Shown: positions 1 through 12,126, counted from the first letter of the stretch. The stretch: DNA of 64,000 bases from Angiostrongylus vasorum (GCA_018806985.1 JADANN010000450.1:2288835-2352834); one strand, 5' to 3'. The notes: generated by a model not told the origin, from the sequence alone. Made by a program: numbers and translations.

Positions 1-334
1 AAATAGGCATTTTCTCCTCTCTCTGTGAGATAATACGATGGCAGGTGGGTGAAGCTAAAAAAGAAAAAAGCTATGGTGATTGTAGACACCAGTCATCTTT
101 CTCTTCATACATACTAACGATTTGTATGCTTATTGGCTTAAGGCGTACGTGGCTGAGGCGTTATCCAAATCGATTAAAATTTTTTTGTGCAGCACTCCCT
201 CCGACATTTCGCCAGCATACTAGAGGTTCATAACTATGATTTATTAGGACTTCTTGAAAAACGCCCACAACTAAGCAAAAAGGAAGAATAATGTCACATA
301 TATGGATATACAGGTGAAAAGAGAGCTTTACCAC

Positions 335-715
335 CAAACGATTTACCGCCTCATCGTCGCTGGAACGTGTTCCCGGGTTTCGGGCTGCGATGGGTACGTT
401 CACCTTCCCCTAGCAGGGTCCCCAAGCTGAGAAGCAGTCCCGCGTTTCCGTCAGGAAGTCCAGGTAAGAGCGAACCAGTACCAAGATCCACTACGGTGCT
501 GATGTCAAACTAGTCGCGTGGTGGCAGAGATCTCGCTGATCCGTAAGAGCAGCGACTGCTCGCGACGGTGACGACCTGGGCACACTTTGGTCTGACCTCG
601 GCACTCCGGGGGACCACAATGGCTAAGCCGGCAAAACTCCGAAACAAAAGAAATTAGCAGGAGCCGGCAAAACAAGTGAAGACGGGCCATCAGGGTATCC
701 TTGTAAGTGGGCCTT
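335..715 (+). repeat. 370-bp dispersed repeat A, copy 1
   Basis: Starts GATTTACCGCCTCATCGTCG, contains TCCCCAAGCTGAGAAGCAGT and ends GGCCATCAGGGTATCC. Same layout as six other copies. No tRNA-like boxes, coding frame or terminal repeats were found. Confidence 0.6.
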
Positions 716-765
716 CCACTGTTAAACCATACACAAAACCGTATCTATACTGTGAGCAAAACCTT

Positions 766-841
766 GCCTCGAACCAGGATCGAACTGATGACCTTTAGAT
801 CCTCAGTCTAACGCTCTCCACACTGAGCTATCGTGTCACTC
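766..841 (-). repeat. tRNA-Phe-like sequence, degenerate
   Basis: Minus strand: TAGCTCAGTGTGGAGAGCG (A box), anticodon arm TTAGA-CTGAGGA-TCTAA with GAG at the anticodon position, and CAGTTCGATCCTGG (B box). The acceptor stem does not close, so it is a repeat, not a working tRNA. Confidence 0.55.
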
Positions 842-949
842 ACAAATACGCAATCAGAAGAGCACTGTCAGATTTGCGGATAGGGGAAGCGAATAGTGGG
901 TTTCCACTGTTAAGCCATAAACAAAACCGTGTCTATACTGTGAGCCACG

Positions 950-3615
950 GAGGTCATGAGTGTTCTCGAGCCGGCTAGTCGCGAGGCTACGTGGCGAGTC
1001 CCCAGGTGGCGGATAGGGGGGTTGATCGCGGACTAAAAGAAACTGTATAATTCCCTGAGATGCAGGTGGATGCAGAGGATGGACCCCCTTGTTTCTGCTG
1101 CGCCGATTTGGCACATACATTCTGTATTTGAGAAGCGTATTCATTCACGCGTGTCTGGGTGCGTTCAGTTTTATACGGATTGTATTCTACGAGTAAAGTC
1201 GGTCAAAAGCCCGCAATCAGGTGACAGAAATATTTGGGAGGCGGTTAGGAGTCACCTCCAACAAACAAGCTCCATGTCCATTCTGGGAGAGACTGGTAAG
1301 TTACCCCTGAGTATACCCAGCCTCCACGTTCAGAGTCCAGCAAGCCATATGTGGGTATCAAAATGCTAAAGACAGAGAAACGGGCCTCATTCCCCTGACC
1401 CCGAAAGAGCTCCCAATTCGGCAGCCTTGGTTAGGACGAGTACAGAGAGGCTGCTAAAATCCCAGGACCAATGAAAGCTGCCTGTATCGCAAAGAACTAA
1501 GGTGACGATCTGTACCTACAATGCACGTGCACTTGCATCCGAGTCCTCGATAGAAGACTTGGTCATGCAAGCTAGAAAAATTAGGTACGACGTCATCGTC
1601 CTGGCCGAGACCAGACGACGCCACCCATTCGACGCCGTCTATGACACCGGAGAAGAACTGATCCTCCGAACATGCGACAGTAGAGTCAGTAGAGGAGCGT
1701 TGGTGTTTTCGTCAACACGAGTTTGTCGTCCGATCCATTCGAACAACTTACAATCCGATTCGAATGCTTACGATTAAAATGATGTGAGTCAATACCGGCT
1801 TTGACAATCTTCATCGTATACGCGTCAAACAGTCGGTAAAAGAAGATTTTTAAAGGAAGGGGAACAGTAATGGTTGGCGTTTCAGAGGCTGGGGAAAACA
1901 ACTGGCGGAGCCCCCGAAGCTTCGTCAAATACAAGACCAAGATGACTGCACTCCGACGCCCAGACGGAACAGTTACAGCGTCCAGAAAGGCAATGGAGAA
2001 AATCATTCACGAGTACTACTCGGCTCCCTTTCGATAGCCACGTCCATCTTCCGTCACATGAAATAAACGAGGGTAGATATGTTGTACCACCGGTTCTCCT
2101 TCCGAAATCCAACATGTCATTTCGTCGGTGAAAAATCGAACAGCACTAGGTCCGGACAGCATAAGATCAGAACACCTGACAAACCTTCCACCAGTCCTCG
2201 CAAATACACTGGCTCGGCTCTTCACACGTTACCTGTCAGAATGCAAGGTCCTTGCCTGGAATACCAGCAAGACCCTGCTAATGTTCAAGAAGTGTGGCTT
2301 CCACAATATTGGCAACTTTTCGCTCAATCTGCTTGCTGTCTGTCGTCTACAAACTTTTCAGTTGAGTCATCCGAATCAGTATTGACAGAACACTGGACGA
2401 AGGGACAGCCATGTGAGCAAGCAGGGTATCGAAAACGATTTACTACGATGGACCACATCCACACGATAACAAGGCTCATTGTATCGCGAGAGCACGAAAG
2501 ACCGCTCTGTCTCACTTTCATCGATTTACAGAAGGCCTTTGATTCAATTGAGATAGAAGCAGTCATGGAAGCACTCGATAGTCAAGGAGTCCCTACTTAG
2601 TATATAAAGATTCTTCGCGAGCTTTACAAACATTTCACAACCAAGATTTCACCATTCTACAACGATATTAACGTTGACGTCAAAAGAAGAGTTGGGAAAG
2701 ACGATGCTATCTCGCCAAAATTATTCACCGCCACCCTCCAGAACGTCATATGAACATAGGAATGGGATAATATGGGAGTGAAAATCGATGGTCGGCAGTT
2801 ACACTCTCTTGGCTTTGCTGATGACATCGTCGTTATAACATCAAACATTAGCCAAGCGGAACGAATGCTTACCGACTTTGACAAAGCATGTGGAAAGATT
2901 GGTCTTCAACTAAATCTCACAAAAATGATGTTCATGAAGAACGGATTGGTTTCGTATGCCCCATTCACGCTCTATCTAGGTCGGGAAATCAATATGATGA
3001 ACGTTTTAGCTCTAGGGCTGAGCAGAAGGAAACGAGCGGCTTGGGGAAGCTTTCAAGAGCATCGAGGATGTAGGGAGGAGAAAAAAGATTACCAGACTCC
3101 GTGCCCACCTTTTCGACTCAACGGTACTTCCTGCCCTAACGTATGCATCGGAAACCTGGTTGCTGCGTAAACAGGGGTGAGGAATCACTCAGCGTTATTG
3201 AATGCGCAGTGGAAACGACGATGCTAGGAGTATCCCGTGTCCCGCAAGGAAGGGAAGGGGATCCGAAGCTCCGACCTTGTCAACGATCAAAAATCAAAGA
3301 TGCCGTTCTGTACGTCAAACAGTCGAAGATAAGGTGGGCGGGACACGTAATGCGTATGAATGACAGCCGATGGACAATAACCGTTAGTAACTGAATTCCT
3401 CGCGATGCTAAACGCACTGCAGGAAAACCAAAGACCCGATGGTCAGAGTTCCCTAACGAAAACTTTGGACGAAAGATATGATTATCCACGAGTCCCTGGA
3501 GCGAGCAGAACCTCCTGGCCTCCTCTTGCACGCGACAAGGAAAAACGGTAGATTTACTGGCGCCCGCTCAAGTTACTCGACGACGGGACTACAAGTGATA
3601 CAGGTGATACAGATA
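950..3615 (+). mobile_element. RTE-type non-LTR retrotransposon, family 1, copy a (degenerate)
   Basis: A 5' leader of about 550 bp is followed by an apurinic-endonuclease start ([20 protein letters not shown], about 1505), remnants of the endonuclease, the reverse transcriptase (PLCLTFIDLQKAFDSIEIEA at about 2500; LHSLGFADDIVVITSNISQA at about 2800) and the C-terminal part (IRWAGHVMRMND at about 3330). Several frameshifts and stops make it inactive. The 3' end has the repeated GGTGATACA tail typical of this family. It is flanked on both sides by tRNA-Phe-like repeat sequence. Confidence 0.88.
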
Positions 3616-3635
3616 GTTCTATGAGCAAATCCTTC

Positions 3636-3710
3636 ACCCGTACCTGGATCAAATTGGTGACATTCAGATCCTTAGTCTAACGCTCTCCCAACTGAGCAAT
3701 CGAGGCACTC
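3636..3710 (-). repeat. tRNA-Phe-like sequence, degenerate
   Basis: Minus strand: GCCTCGATTGCTCAGTTGGG, anticodon arm AGACTAAGGATCT, then a worn B box. Same unit as at 766, followed by the same CACTCACAACTAGGCAATC spacer. Confidence 0.5.
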
Positions 3711-3798
3711 ACAACTAGGCAATCGGAGTAACATTATGAGACTTACAGATATGGAAGTAAATAGTGGGTTTCCACTGTTAATCCGTGCACGAAACCGT

Positions 3799-3849
3799 GC
3801 CACGAACCAGGATAGAACTGGTTACCTTTAGGTCTTCAGTCTAACGCTT
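3799..3849 (-). repeat. tRNA-Phe-like 3' half, interrupted
   Basis: Minus strand AGACTGAAGACCT keeps the GAA anticodon of tRNA-Phe. The 5' half is replaced by the TG-rich minisatellite. Confidence 0.4.
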
Positions 3850-4033
3850 GTGTACCAGTGTGATCTGTGTGTGTACCTCGTAATCTGTATGTGTACCAGT
3901 GTGATCTGTGTGTGCACCAGTGTTATCTGCGTGTACATCTCTGTGATCTGTGTATATATCTGTGTGATCTCTATGTGTGTCTGTGTGATGTATGTGTGTA
4001 TTTTGTGATCCGTGTGTGTACGAGTGTGGTCTG
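3848..4033. repeat. TG-rich minisatellite
   Basis: Irregular tandem array of units like GTGTGATCTGTGTGTGTACC about 20 bp long, with a few diverged units. Confidence 0.8.
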
Positions 4034-4380
4034 AATCCGACCAACTATCTAATCAGTTCTGCTTTGATCCACGACTTGATACCGTACGTGTTCTAAACTA
4101 TAATATAAGCTGATTCGATATGACGTGTGCCGTGATCCCATCTGAACTGGTCTGATCCGATCCGACATGATCACCGGTCCCATCTAATGCCATCTAATCT
4201 TAGGTGACTTGGTCCAATCCGATCTACTATCTAAGCAGTTCTGATTTAATCCACGTTCTAATATCATACGTGGTCAATTTGTGATTTAAGCATATTCGAT
4301 CTGAAGTATGTCCTTGTCCCATCTGAACTGCTCTGATCTGATCTGACATGATCTGCGGTCCCATCTAGTGCCACATAATT
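4034..4380. repeat. Tandem duplication, two units of about 180 bp
   Basis: Unit 1 begins AATCCGACCAACTATCTAAT at 4034, unit 2 AATCCGATCTACTATCTAAG at 4216. Both continue with CAGTTCTG, TAATCCACG-type, ACGTG and a run of GATCTGATC/GATCCGATC words up to GGTCCCATCTA. Confidence 0.8.
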
Positions 4381-4743
4381 AACAAATCGGCAATGAACTA
4401 AGTTAAGCTGAGGTTGCAATCGAAATGACAACATTTGCTGCAGGACATGACAAGAATTACAATAACAATGATGCCAGAAATATGAGCTGAACTCAAAGCC
4501 CTACAAGGTGAGCTTTAAGCTAAAACTTTAGCTCGCGTAAAGGGACTAATACGCGGATTGGAGCTCACCTGGGGCTCCGAGTTTTGCTCTAGTTCTGCAT
4601 AATTATGGTTAATTGCATATTTTTAGCCGAATCAAGTTTATGACATAGTTTTGAGCAGAAAAGGCTTTAATTATGTAGACCATTCAAGAATGTGCTATAT
4701 ACACACCGCAACATCAAAATAAAACTTCTCATCAAGTGTTATA

Positions 4744-4978
4744 TTAGTAACATCTGCAGGCATTATTATGATGGAACCAATCACTCGTCTTTCGATCGAC
4801 TATTTTTTTACTTTTCTTTGCTTTTTTTTCTTTTTTCTTGCTTCTCTTTTCGCCAGCTTTTTTTCTGTATTCTTGCTTCTTTTTTTGATTTATATATGCC
4901 CCTAGGAATACGGTAATACCAGCAATCAATATGACGAGTAGAACACCTGCGACAGCCGCAGAAATGACAACTGTTGCC
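4744..4978 (-). CDS. Terminal exon of an unknown single-pass membrane protein with lysine-rich tail
   Basis: Acceptor TTTGTTTCAG at 4979-4981, then 78 codons to TAA. A hydrophobic helix (VVISAAVAGVLLVILIAGIT) is followed by a tail in which most residues are Lys, Glu, Arg or Ser, ending DWFHHNNACRCY. The layout is that of a type I membrane anchor with a very basic cytoplasmic tail. I do not recognise the protein, and no upstream exon could be tied to it; a SINE fragment follows at 5.09 kb. The basic tail is low-complexity A-rich DNA, so chance is possible. Confidence 0.4.
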
Positions 4979-5087
4979 CTGAAACAAAAAAAGAGCTTTT
5001 TATACAGCAGTTCTCTGCATCAACTGCTCTAATTGTTGTAAAGTAATTTAAACTAGCATTTTTTATCATTACAGGGAGAAACGATCC

Positions 5088-5350
5088 GCGTATTCGGCAG
5101 TGGCTAGGAGTGCCCCGGAATACAAACGGGATTGATGGCGCGCCTCCAGCTTATCGAGCCTTCCATTCCTCCGGCATCGGTGAATTGGCATCAGTCTTGT
5201 CTGGGAATATAGCCAAACAAGCTTGCGCAACGGTAGTCCATCACAACTCGGTGTATGGATCATGTGTTCATTCAAACCCCTCAAGGAAAGTTAGATGAAG
5301 GAGGATGCATAGGGAGATCTCCAAAGGACTAATCTAAGCTGAAAATGTTA
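5088..5350 (+). repeat. tRNA-derived SINE, degenerate copy S8
   Basis: Retains CTTCCATTCCTCCGGCATCG, GTCTTGTCTGGGAATATAGC and the CATTCAAACCCCTCAAGG part of the body; the tRNA-like head is worn. Confidence 0.45.
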
Positions 5351-6120
5351 TTTTTTATTTTATTGACGCAAGATACGTATGCAAAAAAAGCCTTCATGTA
5401 AACCAAAACATTTTAAAATGTAATCCTGAGTAAGGCGAGTGAACGAAAGGGTAATGATCAGTGAAGAATCTCATTAGGTGATGTTAACAGTCAATGTGGC
5501 GATGTTTTCGCTATCAGTTATTACGGTTAAATCTTTTCCATCTCGACCACAACAGTGAAAATCACGGTCATCAAAAACTGCTGCTGCTGCTCAACACAGA
5601 ACACCGTCCAATTCACTGAATAACAAAATGCCACTTTCAATTGTGTAAAAATCCGATTTCTCAGACATATCGGAATAAATCGCAACAAGACAAATAAGGT
5701 TAGTTGACCATTCTTTCACTATAAGAGTTGTTGTCGTTTGTAGACCCAGGTGACACTTCGATGTTGCAAACGTAGTGCACAGAGAATTTTTTCTTTGCAT
5801 GTTTTTCTAGTGACTATGTCAAGTCTATTCATTCTTGCTCTATTCCAGTAGTTAAAGACAGAACAATATTCCTGCTAGTCTACAGCCGTCTGACGATTTA
5901 GAAGTGATACCAAGGTCGTTTCTCAGCGCTGATTAACTGCTGAAGAAGACCCGTCGACGATGGACAACACGTCGGACATAAGAATTCTAGAAGCGACATT
6001 CAATTTCTTCAACAAAACTTGCATAACAGGTGGATGCAAACTTTCAGCATTCAGCGTTCAGTAACGTGACGACAGGGATTAACATATTTATGCAATAGAG
6101 CGAAATACCTCCCAACTGCT
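5350..6120. other. No gene recognised
   Basis: Minus strand 5480-5570 reads DDRDFHCCGRDGKDLTVITD-like protein with a donor-like GTTAAC, too short to call. At 5952-5985 there is CTGAAGAAGACCC...ACACGTCGG, reminiscent of a worn hammerhead-type unit. Confidence 0.3.
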
Positions 6121-6500
6121 TGTGGTCTCATCGTGGCTGGGAGGTGTTCTTGGGTGTTGAGCTGTGATGTATACCGGAGGATTCATCCCCCAGCAGGATC
6201 TCCCAAGCTGAGGAGTTCTGCGTTTCCATCGGTAAATCCAGATAAGATTAAACCAATGCCTGGATCCACCATTACCGTCCTGGCATCAAACTACTCGCAT
6301 AGTGGCAAATCTCCCTCTGATCTACAAGGCCAGCGCCTGCCTTTGGTGGTGGCGACATGGGGCAGACTTTGGCTAGGCTGACCTCAGGACTCAGGGAACC
6401 ACGATAGCTAAATCAGCAAAACTATTAAAAAGTAGAAATTATGCTCGAGGTTGCACAACTAGTGAAGACAGGCCATCCAAGTATCCAAGTGTCCAAGTAA
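6120..6500 (+). repeat. 370-bp dispersed repeat A, copy 2
   Basis: Contains GGGAGGTGTTCTTGGGTGTT, CTCCCAAGCTGAGGAGTTC and GGGCAGACTTTGGCTAGGCT; ends GGCCATCCAAGTATCCAAG. Confidence 0.62.
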
Positions 6501-6823
6501 AAGGGCGAAATAGGGGTGCATTCAGGAAAAAGCCGAAGCGATTTGTAATGAGCACATGGTCATTGGTTCGATCTCAATTCAAGGGAAATTCCGCGCCTGC
6601 AAACATCCAGGCTCGTGTGACGACAGGCTACTCAACGAAAATATGAACGCTGATATGACAGATTGGTAGCAAATCATTGCGTATTCGACAGAAATGCCTC
6701 AATTCAAATGTAAAGCCAATGGATATTGTTCGTAGCCACGCAGTCAACTGTTTCATATCGACGACAAAAGTTGTTGTCCTTTAGAAAAAACTAAAATATA
6801 TTTACGTACATAAGTAAAATGTA

Positions 6824-8032
6824 TTAGGTTGTTAAGAAATGAATAAGCGCTATGAAAAAAATATTTTTTGTTATAATGCATCTCTACTCATAAAGTATTC
6901 TTTGTATCTAAGCTGATTTCACGCGCTTTCTAACCACTCTTTTGTATTTTGTCAGAAGTTGATTTTTTTTGCCAAATTTGAGCTTTTCCAATTCTTAAAG
7001 TCAAAAATAGATTTTTGTCAAATTTTCTTTTTATGGGTCCAAGTTCGGTCCTAGTACAGCAGATACGGCTCGAAACATTAAAGAAGTTTGGGGTGAAGGT
7101 AGTGTTGGTGAATCAACAACAGCGCGAACGTGGTTCCGGAAATTCCGATCTGGTGATTTCGAGCTCGAAGTTAGGAAGATCTCGGATGTCCCCATAAACG
7201 TGACGACGACGAACTAAAAGCATTAGTGGTAGCAAACACGCGAGCAATTGTCCGAGAGCTTGCAGAACAGCTTGGGGTAAGCTCAGGAACAATTTCCACT
7301 CACTTGAATCACATAGGAAAGACAAAAAAAACTCGACAACTCTGTGCCGCACGAATTAAACGATGATCAAAAAAATCGCCGTTTTGGAGTCTCGTCTGCT
7401 CTTATTCTGCGCAACAAAAACGACCCGAACTGCGACTTGTGACGAGAAGTGGATTTCGTACGACAACGGCGACGTTCAGCTCAATCGTTGGATAGCGATC
7501 AGGCTCCACAGCACTTTCCCAATGCCGAAATTGCACCAAGAAGGTTATGGTGACTGTTTGGTGTTCTGCAGCTGGGCTGATTCACAACAGCTTTTTGGAT
7601 CCGAACGAAGCGATTACTGCCGGGAAGTATCGCACAAATCGACGAAATGCACACTGAACTCTAGTCAGCAGAAAATGACCAATCCTTCTACAACACGTTG
7701 CTGAACCAGCGCTGCAGAAGTGGAACGAGCTGGGCTACGAAACTTTGCCTTTTTTGCCATATTCACCAGACCTCTCTCCTACCGTTTAACACTTTTTGAA
7801 GCATCTTGACAGCTTTCTGCGCGAGAAATGCTTCACCAACCACAATTACGCAAAAGATGCCTTCGACGAATTCAAACTCGAGAATTTTATGCTATTAGAA
7901 CAAACAAATTTTTTTTTGGAAAAACGAGCAACTTTAAACGTTTCATTCTGAATAACAAAATTTTCGTTAAAGCAAGCTATGACATTTCAAATAATGTAGT
8001 TATAACGACTCATTTATTTCTTAACAACCTAG
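6824..8032 (+). mobile_element. mariner-family transposon, complete with both terminal repeats, inactive
   Basis: Terminal inverted repeats of about 27 bp: the left begins TTAGGTTGTTAAGAAAT and the right end, reverse-complemented, begins CTAGGTTGTTAAGAAAT. Both are flanked by the TA target duplication (6822-6823, 8033-8034). The 1209-bp length fits mariners. Inside are the transposase landmarks in shifting frames: TARTWFRKFRSGDFELE, VRELAEQLGVSSGTISTHLN, EVMVTVWCSAAGLIHNSFLD-like, and YSPDLSPT with D to non-DYH change, then HFLKHLDSFLREKCF. Confidence 0.9.
7015..7905 (+). pseudogene. mariner transposase remnant
   Basis: Cut-and-paste transposase of the mariner family, broken by at least four frameshifts. 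In order: N-terminal helix-turn-helix (ESTTARTWFRKFRSGDFELE at about 7100; IVRELAEQLGVSSGTISTHL at about 7245), the middle DD region (TCDEKW at 7437, VMVTVWCSAAGLIHNSFLD at 7540) and the C-terminal YSPDLSPT and FLREKCFTNHNYAKDAFDEF. Family enzymes end with a DDE/D catalytic triad; here the last box has been disrupted. No intact frame longer than about 110 codons remains. Confidence 0.85.
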
Positions 8033-8049
8033 TATTATTCATATCATCT

Positions 8050-8720
8050 GCCGTCCCGTTGATCCTCGAGTGACTCGAGCCGGCGCCAGTAAGTCTTCCA
8101 TTTTTTCCTGTTGGGTACAAAAAATAGTCTAGTGGGTTCTGCACGCTTCAAGGATTCGTAGAGCATTATGCCTTTCTTCTAGGCTTTCGTGAAAAACTCT
8201 GACCATCTGGTTGGTGGTCTTCCCGCTGTAGATTTCACAACTCGAGGAATTCAGTCACTAACGGCTCTGATCTATCCGTTGTCGTTCACACGCACTACGT
8301 TTCGCACCCGTTTATTTTAGTGGGTTTAGCATTCTCATACTCACGTATTGCTCTCTGCACTCTGAACATGAGATCTAAATATGCACACGAGTATCTTGCA
8401 AGTCTCTCACAGAATAGACGAGAAGGTTTTCGTTGGTGGCGACTCCTAGCTGCCTCCCATATACTTTCCTACTACCTGATTGCGTGTTCTTGGCCAAATT
8501 AACTCGTAGAATACAATCTGCGTAAACGTGAACAAAGCCACTCACGCATGCGTGAAGGCTTCCATGTAGACACGGCAGGTGCGTGCCAAGTCGGCGCAGC
8601 AGAAAACGGGTCCATCCTTTGGATCAACCTGCGTCTAAAAGAAGCATAAGGTCGCCATTGTTCCGAAATTAACTCCTTATCCACCATCCACCTTGCATCG
8701 CGACGAACAGGCATGATATC
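8050..8720 (-). mobile_element. Internally deleted RTE family 1 copy
   Basis: 8055-8312 matches the 3' end (YWR...GHV region, antisense) and 8340-8720 matches the 5' leader of the same family, with the whole coding core missing. It is head-to-head with the next copy on the plus strand. Confidence 0.65.
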
Positions 8721-8829
8721 CCTCCATGAGAGAAATTCGCGGTTACAAAATATACATATATATGATTGTATATGAATAGAGCCACTAATATCCTTCATTG
8801 AATGATCTTATGCTCGTTGGTCACGTGAT

Positions 8830-11800
8830 GCGCCTCCAGTTAGCGAATAAAAGATTGGTCGATCGTAGAAAAAAGGCGACCTTGTGCTTCTCTAATAGGG
8901 AGATTAGTCCAGGTGATGGAGTTCCTGTTTCTGTTGATCCAGTTTGGTACACATCTTCTGTGTCCACGGCGACATATTCATGCATTCATGCGTGGGTGTG
9001 TTCTCGTTTATGCGGATTGCATTCGAAGAGTCAGCGAACTATATGGGAGAAGTTTAGGAGTTCCCTCCAACAAATAAACTACGCGCCCACACTGGACGAG
9101 ACTGCGAAGCCCCCGTGAGTATGCCTAGCCCAGCAGAACGTCTTTGGGTATCAAATGGTAAACACAGTAAAATATATGGCGCCCAATTTCCCTCGATTTC
9201 AAAATACCACAGATACCACGGGTTGGCTGGTACGAGTACGAAAAGGCAAGTAAAATCTCCGAGCCTTTCTAGGCTGCCTAAATCTCGAGGGACTAAGATA
9301 ATGTATACATAGCATGCACACTCACTTGCATGTGAGTCCACGTCAAAGGAATTGATCATGTAGACAAGGAGTACAAGGTGTAACGTCACCGGAGTGGCTG
9401 AAAGGAAAAGGCACCAACTATTCAACGCTGTCTATAACACCGGAGAAGAAGTGCTTCTCGGAACTTGCGGTAGCAGAGAAGTATGCGGCGTTGGTGTTCT
9501 CGTCAACACGAGTTTTGCTATAAACATCGATCCATTAGATCAATTAACAATCCGAATCGGACCTCTACGGTTGAAGATCAATAGCTGCCTTCACAATCTC
9601 GCTCGTCTACGCTTCGACAACAAACTATGAAGAGCAAGAAATGGAAGCACTCTATATGAACTTACTCTATATGGACTTAAAAGAGTTCCACAGAGAAGAC
9701 GATACATTCTTCAAAATCGTCATTGGTGACTTTGATGTTAACTGTGGAACCAAAAGATGCCTGACGAACTTCACATTGGGACCTTCGGATTAAAATGGAA
9801 CGAGCAGAACGGGCAGCTGTCTGAGTTTCTCATGACGACCAAGACATTTCATGGTGGTTCGCAACTCCAGGAGCCACAATTCTGGATGTGAAAGTCTTCC
9901 AGTGGATACACCAGAACGAAATATACATTGTCACTTTTGTTAAAAATTCTACGCAAAGTCAGGCCATCTCTTCCTCTCTCCAAGATTTCGCTTCTCGCGA
10001 GAATGAAGTAATTCTCTAAGTTAACAAAATGCGCGCCAAAGACACCTTAAGCATGATTTAAACCTTCAGTCGGTTCAAAGGAAGCTGTCGTTCTTAATAA
10101 CACAAGCAAGAAATATGGTCGGCTTATTAAAATTTCCACATTAGCGCTACAGAACCGAAAAATCGGAAATTAACAAAGAACTTTTGTCCCCAGAATCCTT
10201 TGAGCTAGTAGATAATCGCCGAGCCGCGTCCGGTCTTGCAAAACAATTCACACAGGTAGAAAAAGATCTTAAAGAGAGAAGAGCAGCAGATATGGTCGAA
10301 GTTGCAAAGGATGAGAAAAGCGTTCACAAAGCGAATCGGTACATCTAGACCTACAAAATCTGGGTGATTGCACTCCGGGCCTTATTCGAAACAGTTGTAA
10401 AATCCAAAAAGACATTGGAGATAATCATTCACGATTTCCACTTTTATCTCTTTATTAGCCACGTCGTCAAGCCCTAATACGAAATGAAGGGGAGATGGGT
10501 ATATCTCACCACCGATTCTCCCACTCGAAATCCGACGTGACGTTTTGTCAGTGAAAATCGTTTAACACCAGGTCCAGACAAGATAAGATTTGAACACGTG
10601 AAGTACTTACCGCCAGTCCTCATGAGCACTAGACGAGGTACAACCATGTGAGAAAGCAGGCTTTCGAAGAGGATTCAGTAAGATAGACCATATCTACATG
10701 ACAACAAAACTCGCTAAATTATAGCTAGGACAAAGAACGTCGCTCTCTTTCACTTTCACCGATTTGAAGAAAGCTTTTGACACGGCTGAGAGAGAAGCAG
10801 TCATAAAAGCCCTGGTAAGGAAGGGCGTCCCTTCTCAGAGTATGAAGATGCAAAGAAAAAAGTCCATGTAATAAGTCCTGTCTGCTGGGGCTAAGAAAAA
10901 TGTTTGACGATAAATATTGCATGTCAATTTGATCTTTCTAGGCTCTGAAAAAGGCTGGATGAGAGAAAGGGCCGAACAAGGGCTTCAGTGGTGTGGTGCA
11001 TAACACGTTAACCAGCAGAAATGTCAACCTCTGTTTGATCTGGCTTGTGCTTCAAGTTTCCAAATCTCTCAGCAACTTTGTTGTTGTACTTTATATAATA
11101 CCTTGCCGTGAAAGAAAAAAATAATAATGGGCAGTAGATAGAAGCTGTACATATGTAACTATTTGAAAATTTTACGACCGAAATACCGGCATTCAATGAC
11201 GATAAGAAAACCGACGTCAAAGTAGGGGTTGTGCAAGGCCATACCGTCTCTATGAAATTATTTATCTCTACTATCGAGAACATCATCCGAACGTTGGAAT
11301 CGGACGTGAAAAATCGGGGGTTCGGTAATTACACAATTGCATTACTGGTCACATCGCTCGTATAACACCAAGCACTAGGCAGGCGGAATGCTTGCCAAAT
11401 TTGATAAAGCTTGTGAAGTAATTGGTCTTCACTAAATCTCACAAAAAGAATGTTCATAAGTGACGGATTAGTTACGTGTGCACCATTCACACTCAACAAT
11501 AGGAATATCTCCAAAAGCTTTAGTTACGTTTATCTAGATCGGATAATCAACATGACCAACGACTTAGCTCCACAGTTGAGCAGAAGGAAACGAGCGGCTT
11601 GAGGAGCTCTCAAGATCATCAGAGATGTAATGAGGAAAACAAAGAACACCCAACTCCGTCCCCCACCTTTTCGACTCAATGGTACTTCGTGCCCTAACGT
11701 ATGCGTAGGAAACCTGGTCACTACGTAAACAGGGGATGAATGGTCAATCAGCATTTTAGAAGGCGCATTTGAAACGACGATGCTAGGAGTATCCCGTTGA

Positions 11801-12125
11801 ACGTAAAGGAGAGAGAGGATCCGAAATTCTGACCCATGTCAACAGTTATAAATCAGAAGCCCCGTTCTGTATGTCAAACTGTCGAACATAAGATGGGCAG
11901 AACAGATAATGCATATGAATGACAATCGATTGACAAGAGGCGCACGTGACCGGGTTCCTAAGGATGTCAAAGACCCTCAGCTAAATGGTGGGTGTTCTTC
12001 ACGAAAACCCTAGAAAAAGACATGGTCCTCAAAACGTCCTGAAAATTGCACACATTTGAGACATGGAAGATTTATTGGCGCCATCCCGATTCACTTGACG
12101 CCCAACTGAGCGACAGGTGATATAG
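8830..12125 (+). mobile_element. RTE family 1, copy b (degenerate)
   Basis: Leader at 8830-9300; endonuclease piece about 9400-9800 (VGVLVNTSFAINIDPLDQLT; TFFKIVIGDFDVN); reverse transcriptase at 10740-10840 (TSLSFTFTDLKKAFDTAERE) and 11200-11560 (SYVYLDRIINMTNDLAPQLS). The C-terminal region runs to a GGTGATATAGGTAGTATA tail and a TA microsatellite at 12127. Non-element sequence seems inserted around 10880-11190. Numerous stops and indels. Confidence 0.82.
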
Positions 12126-12126
12126 G

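Noticed and set aside
2128..2600. Long overlapping frames of up to 173 codons around 2.1-2.6 kb as host genes
   Set aside because: They are frameshifted reverse-transcriptase sequence of RTE copy a.
766..3849. Functional tRNA-Phe genes
   Set aside because: Acceptor stems and T arms do not pair, two of three have GAG or AAG-type changes at the anticodon loop, and all sit in a repeated unit.
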